Origin: Colletes latitarsis
Taxonomy: Eukaryota > Arthropoda > Insecta > Hymenoptera > Colletidae
Direction: 5' to 3'
NCBI RefSeq assembly: GCF_051014445.1
Contig: NC_135140.1
Coordinates: forward strand, 18,035,501-18,099,500
DNA: 64,000 bases
How positions within the stretch are numbered: position 1 is the first letter of the stretch; each line of letters starts with the position of its first letter. Under the pieces are notes generated by a model. It saw only the letters and a list, made by a program, of their open reading frames with translations, was not told where the DNA came from and did no database searches. Positions 63,203-64,000 of this stretch are shown here, piece by piece. Position numbers and translations under genes: made by a program.

Positions 63203-63894
63203 TCAGAATCCCATACACGGAACTAGGCTCGGATTGTCATAGCACAGCTTCACGTCAGGGCAACACATCTTCGCGACTTTCAGGAAAATTTTCGTATTTT
63301 GGGCCTTGGAATTCCTGGGCATCCTTTCGCCGATCTCCCTGTGGAGCTCCTCGAGTTCTACAGCGCTCAGATCGTAGCCAAGAAGCTCGTCAGAATCCTG
63401 CCAGTTAAAATTAAGCGTTACTAAGATGTTTAAAAATATTATCAAAACTTTGAATACACTAGAACCCTTCATTTCAACCGTGTCAAGATTTTTAAAACAT
63501 ACAATGTATTCATAGCAATTTCTTTCGTTGCATAAACAATGTAATTCGCGACTGAACTACGGGACAAATTAAATATACTTCATCTAGTGTTATTCATAGA
63601 ACGAATATTGATAAATACGATCGTTAAGTATTTTGCTCACAGAATGCCTAAATCCAGGATACATCATCGGCCCCATAGGCTGGTAAGGCATAGGCAAGTA
63701 ACCATCGGGTCTGAACTGTTGGTTAACCATATCGGTCTGACGGTCGTCGAAGAAATTCAATAATGGGGTCTCCAATTCCGTGATATGGTGGCTTCCCGCC
63801 ATTGAACCCGAGTATCCACCTGGCAGTCTCTGTGGTAACCCCCATTGTCGCTTTTGTTGGATCGTGGGTGGCACGTTGACCGTATCTGACGTGT
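63203..63894 (-). CDS. Insulin/relaxin-superfamily precursor, 3' part (gonadulin- or relaxin-like)
   Basis: Two minus-strand exons, 63894-63641 and 63397-63203, join at phase 0 and end at TGA. The upstream exon starts in mid-codon after TTTTAG, so the exon with the signal peptide and B chain lies right of the window. The first exon encodes a connecting region with a dibasic QKRQ and a Pro/Met/Gln-rich stretch (YLPMPYQPMGPMMYPG). The second ends in a putative A chain after ERMPR|NSK, an R-x-x-R furin-type site: KMCCPDVKLC then YDNPSLVPCMGF. Its cysteines are spaced CC-x5-C-x8-C. The usual insulin spacing is CC-x3-C-x8-C, so the hormone is atypical. Close linkage to the IGF-like gene suggests the gonadulin/relaxin lineage, whose members act on leucine-rich-repeat GPCRs; the subfamily is inference. 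The C-terminal residue is Phe, five residues after Pro-Ser-Leu... and two after Cys-Met-Gly begins. Confidence 0.7.
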
Positions 63895-64000
63895 CTAAAA
63901 GTCAGATTCTCAATTGATCGACTCATTCACGAACACTTCAAACGTTTACTTGAAATTACACCCCCCAATTCGAATACTCCAATTGGTCAACTCTGATAGC

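Noticed and set aside
1..64000. tRNA, rRNA, CRISPR arrays, viral genes
   Set aside because: No cloverleaf with a GGTTCRANYCC T-loop, no rRNA-like block, no spacer-repeat arrays and no viral coding remnants were recognised by eye. A tRNAscan or Infernal run would be decisive.

Overview
The window is eukaryotic: genes are split by short GT-AG introns, intergenic sequence is AT-rich, CpG is not depleted, and repeats are abundant. The gene content and the repeat termini fit an insect, most likely a hymenopteran such as a bee; that assignment is inference. Four protein genes can be read exon by exon, and a fifth enters from the right edge.

Layout. 282-1470 (+): 3' part of PQBP1, a WW-domain splicing and transcription factor whose first exon lies left of the window. 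3459-~4011 (+): an unassigned possible exon pair for a small membrane protein. 4473-14932 (+): a complete 18-exon TRPM cation-channel gene, read here as 1687 residues. 15-30 kb: intergenic and repeat-rich, with two copies of a TA-flanked inverted-repeat element carrying a 143-bp satellite, an 84-bp array that reverses orientation, and a palindrome of about 3 kb built from several minisatellites. 30601-35895 (-): an atypical Ras-like GTPase in four coding exons. 36-54.8 kb: no convincing gene, and a third, ~2-kb copy of the satellite element. 54886-58275 (+): an insulin-like growth factor with a basic C-terminal extension. 61.8-62.6 kb: a fourth satellite element. 63203-63894 (-): the last two exons of another insulin/relaxin-superfamily precursor, whose B-chain exon lies right of the window.

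The genes do not form an operon-like unit. The notable neighbourhood is at the right end, where two insulin-superfamily genes lie about 5 kb apart and convergent (3' ends facing). Linkage of IGF-like, relaxin-like and gonadulin genes is known from some other arthropods, so this may be a remnant of that cluster. The most unusual structures are the satellite-carrying inverted-repeat family, the nested palindrome, three GC-AG introns within 6.3 kb, a Ras-like GTPase with DPPGF in place of DTAGQ, and a relaxin-type A chain with CC-x5-C spacing. Most open reading frames outside the gene models are chance frames or translations of repeats whose period, or total length, happens to keep a frame open.
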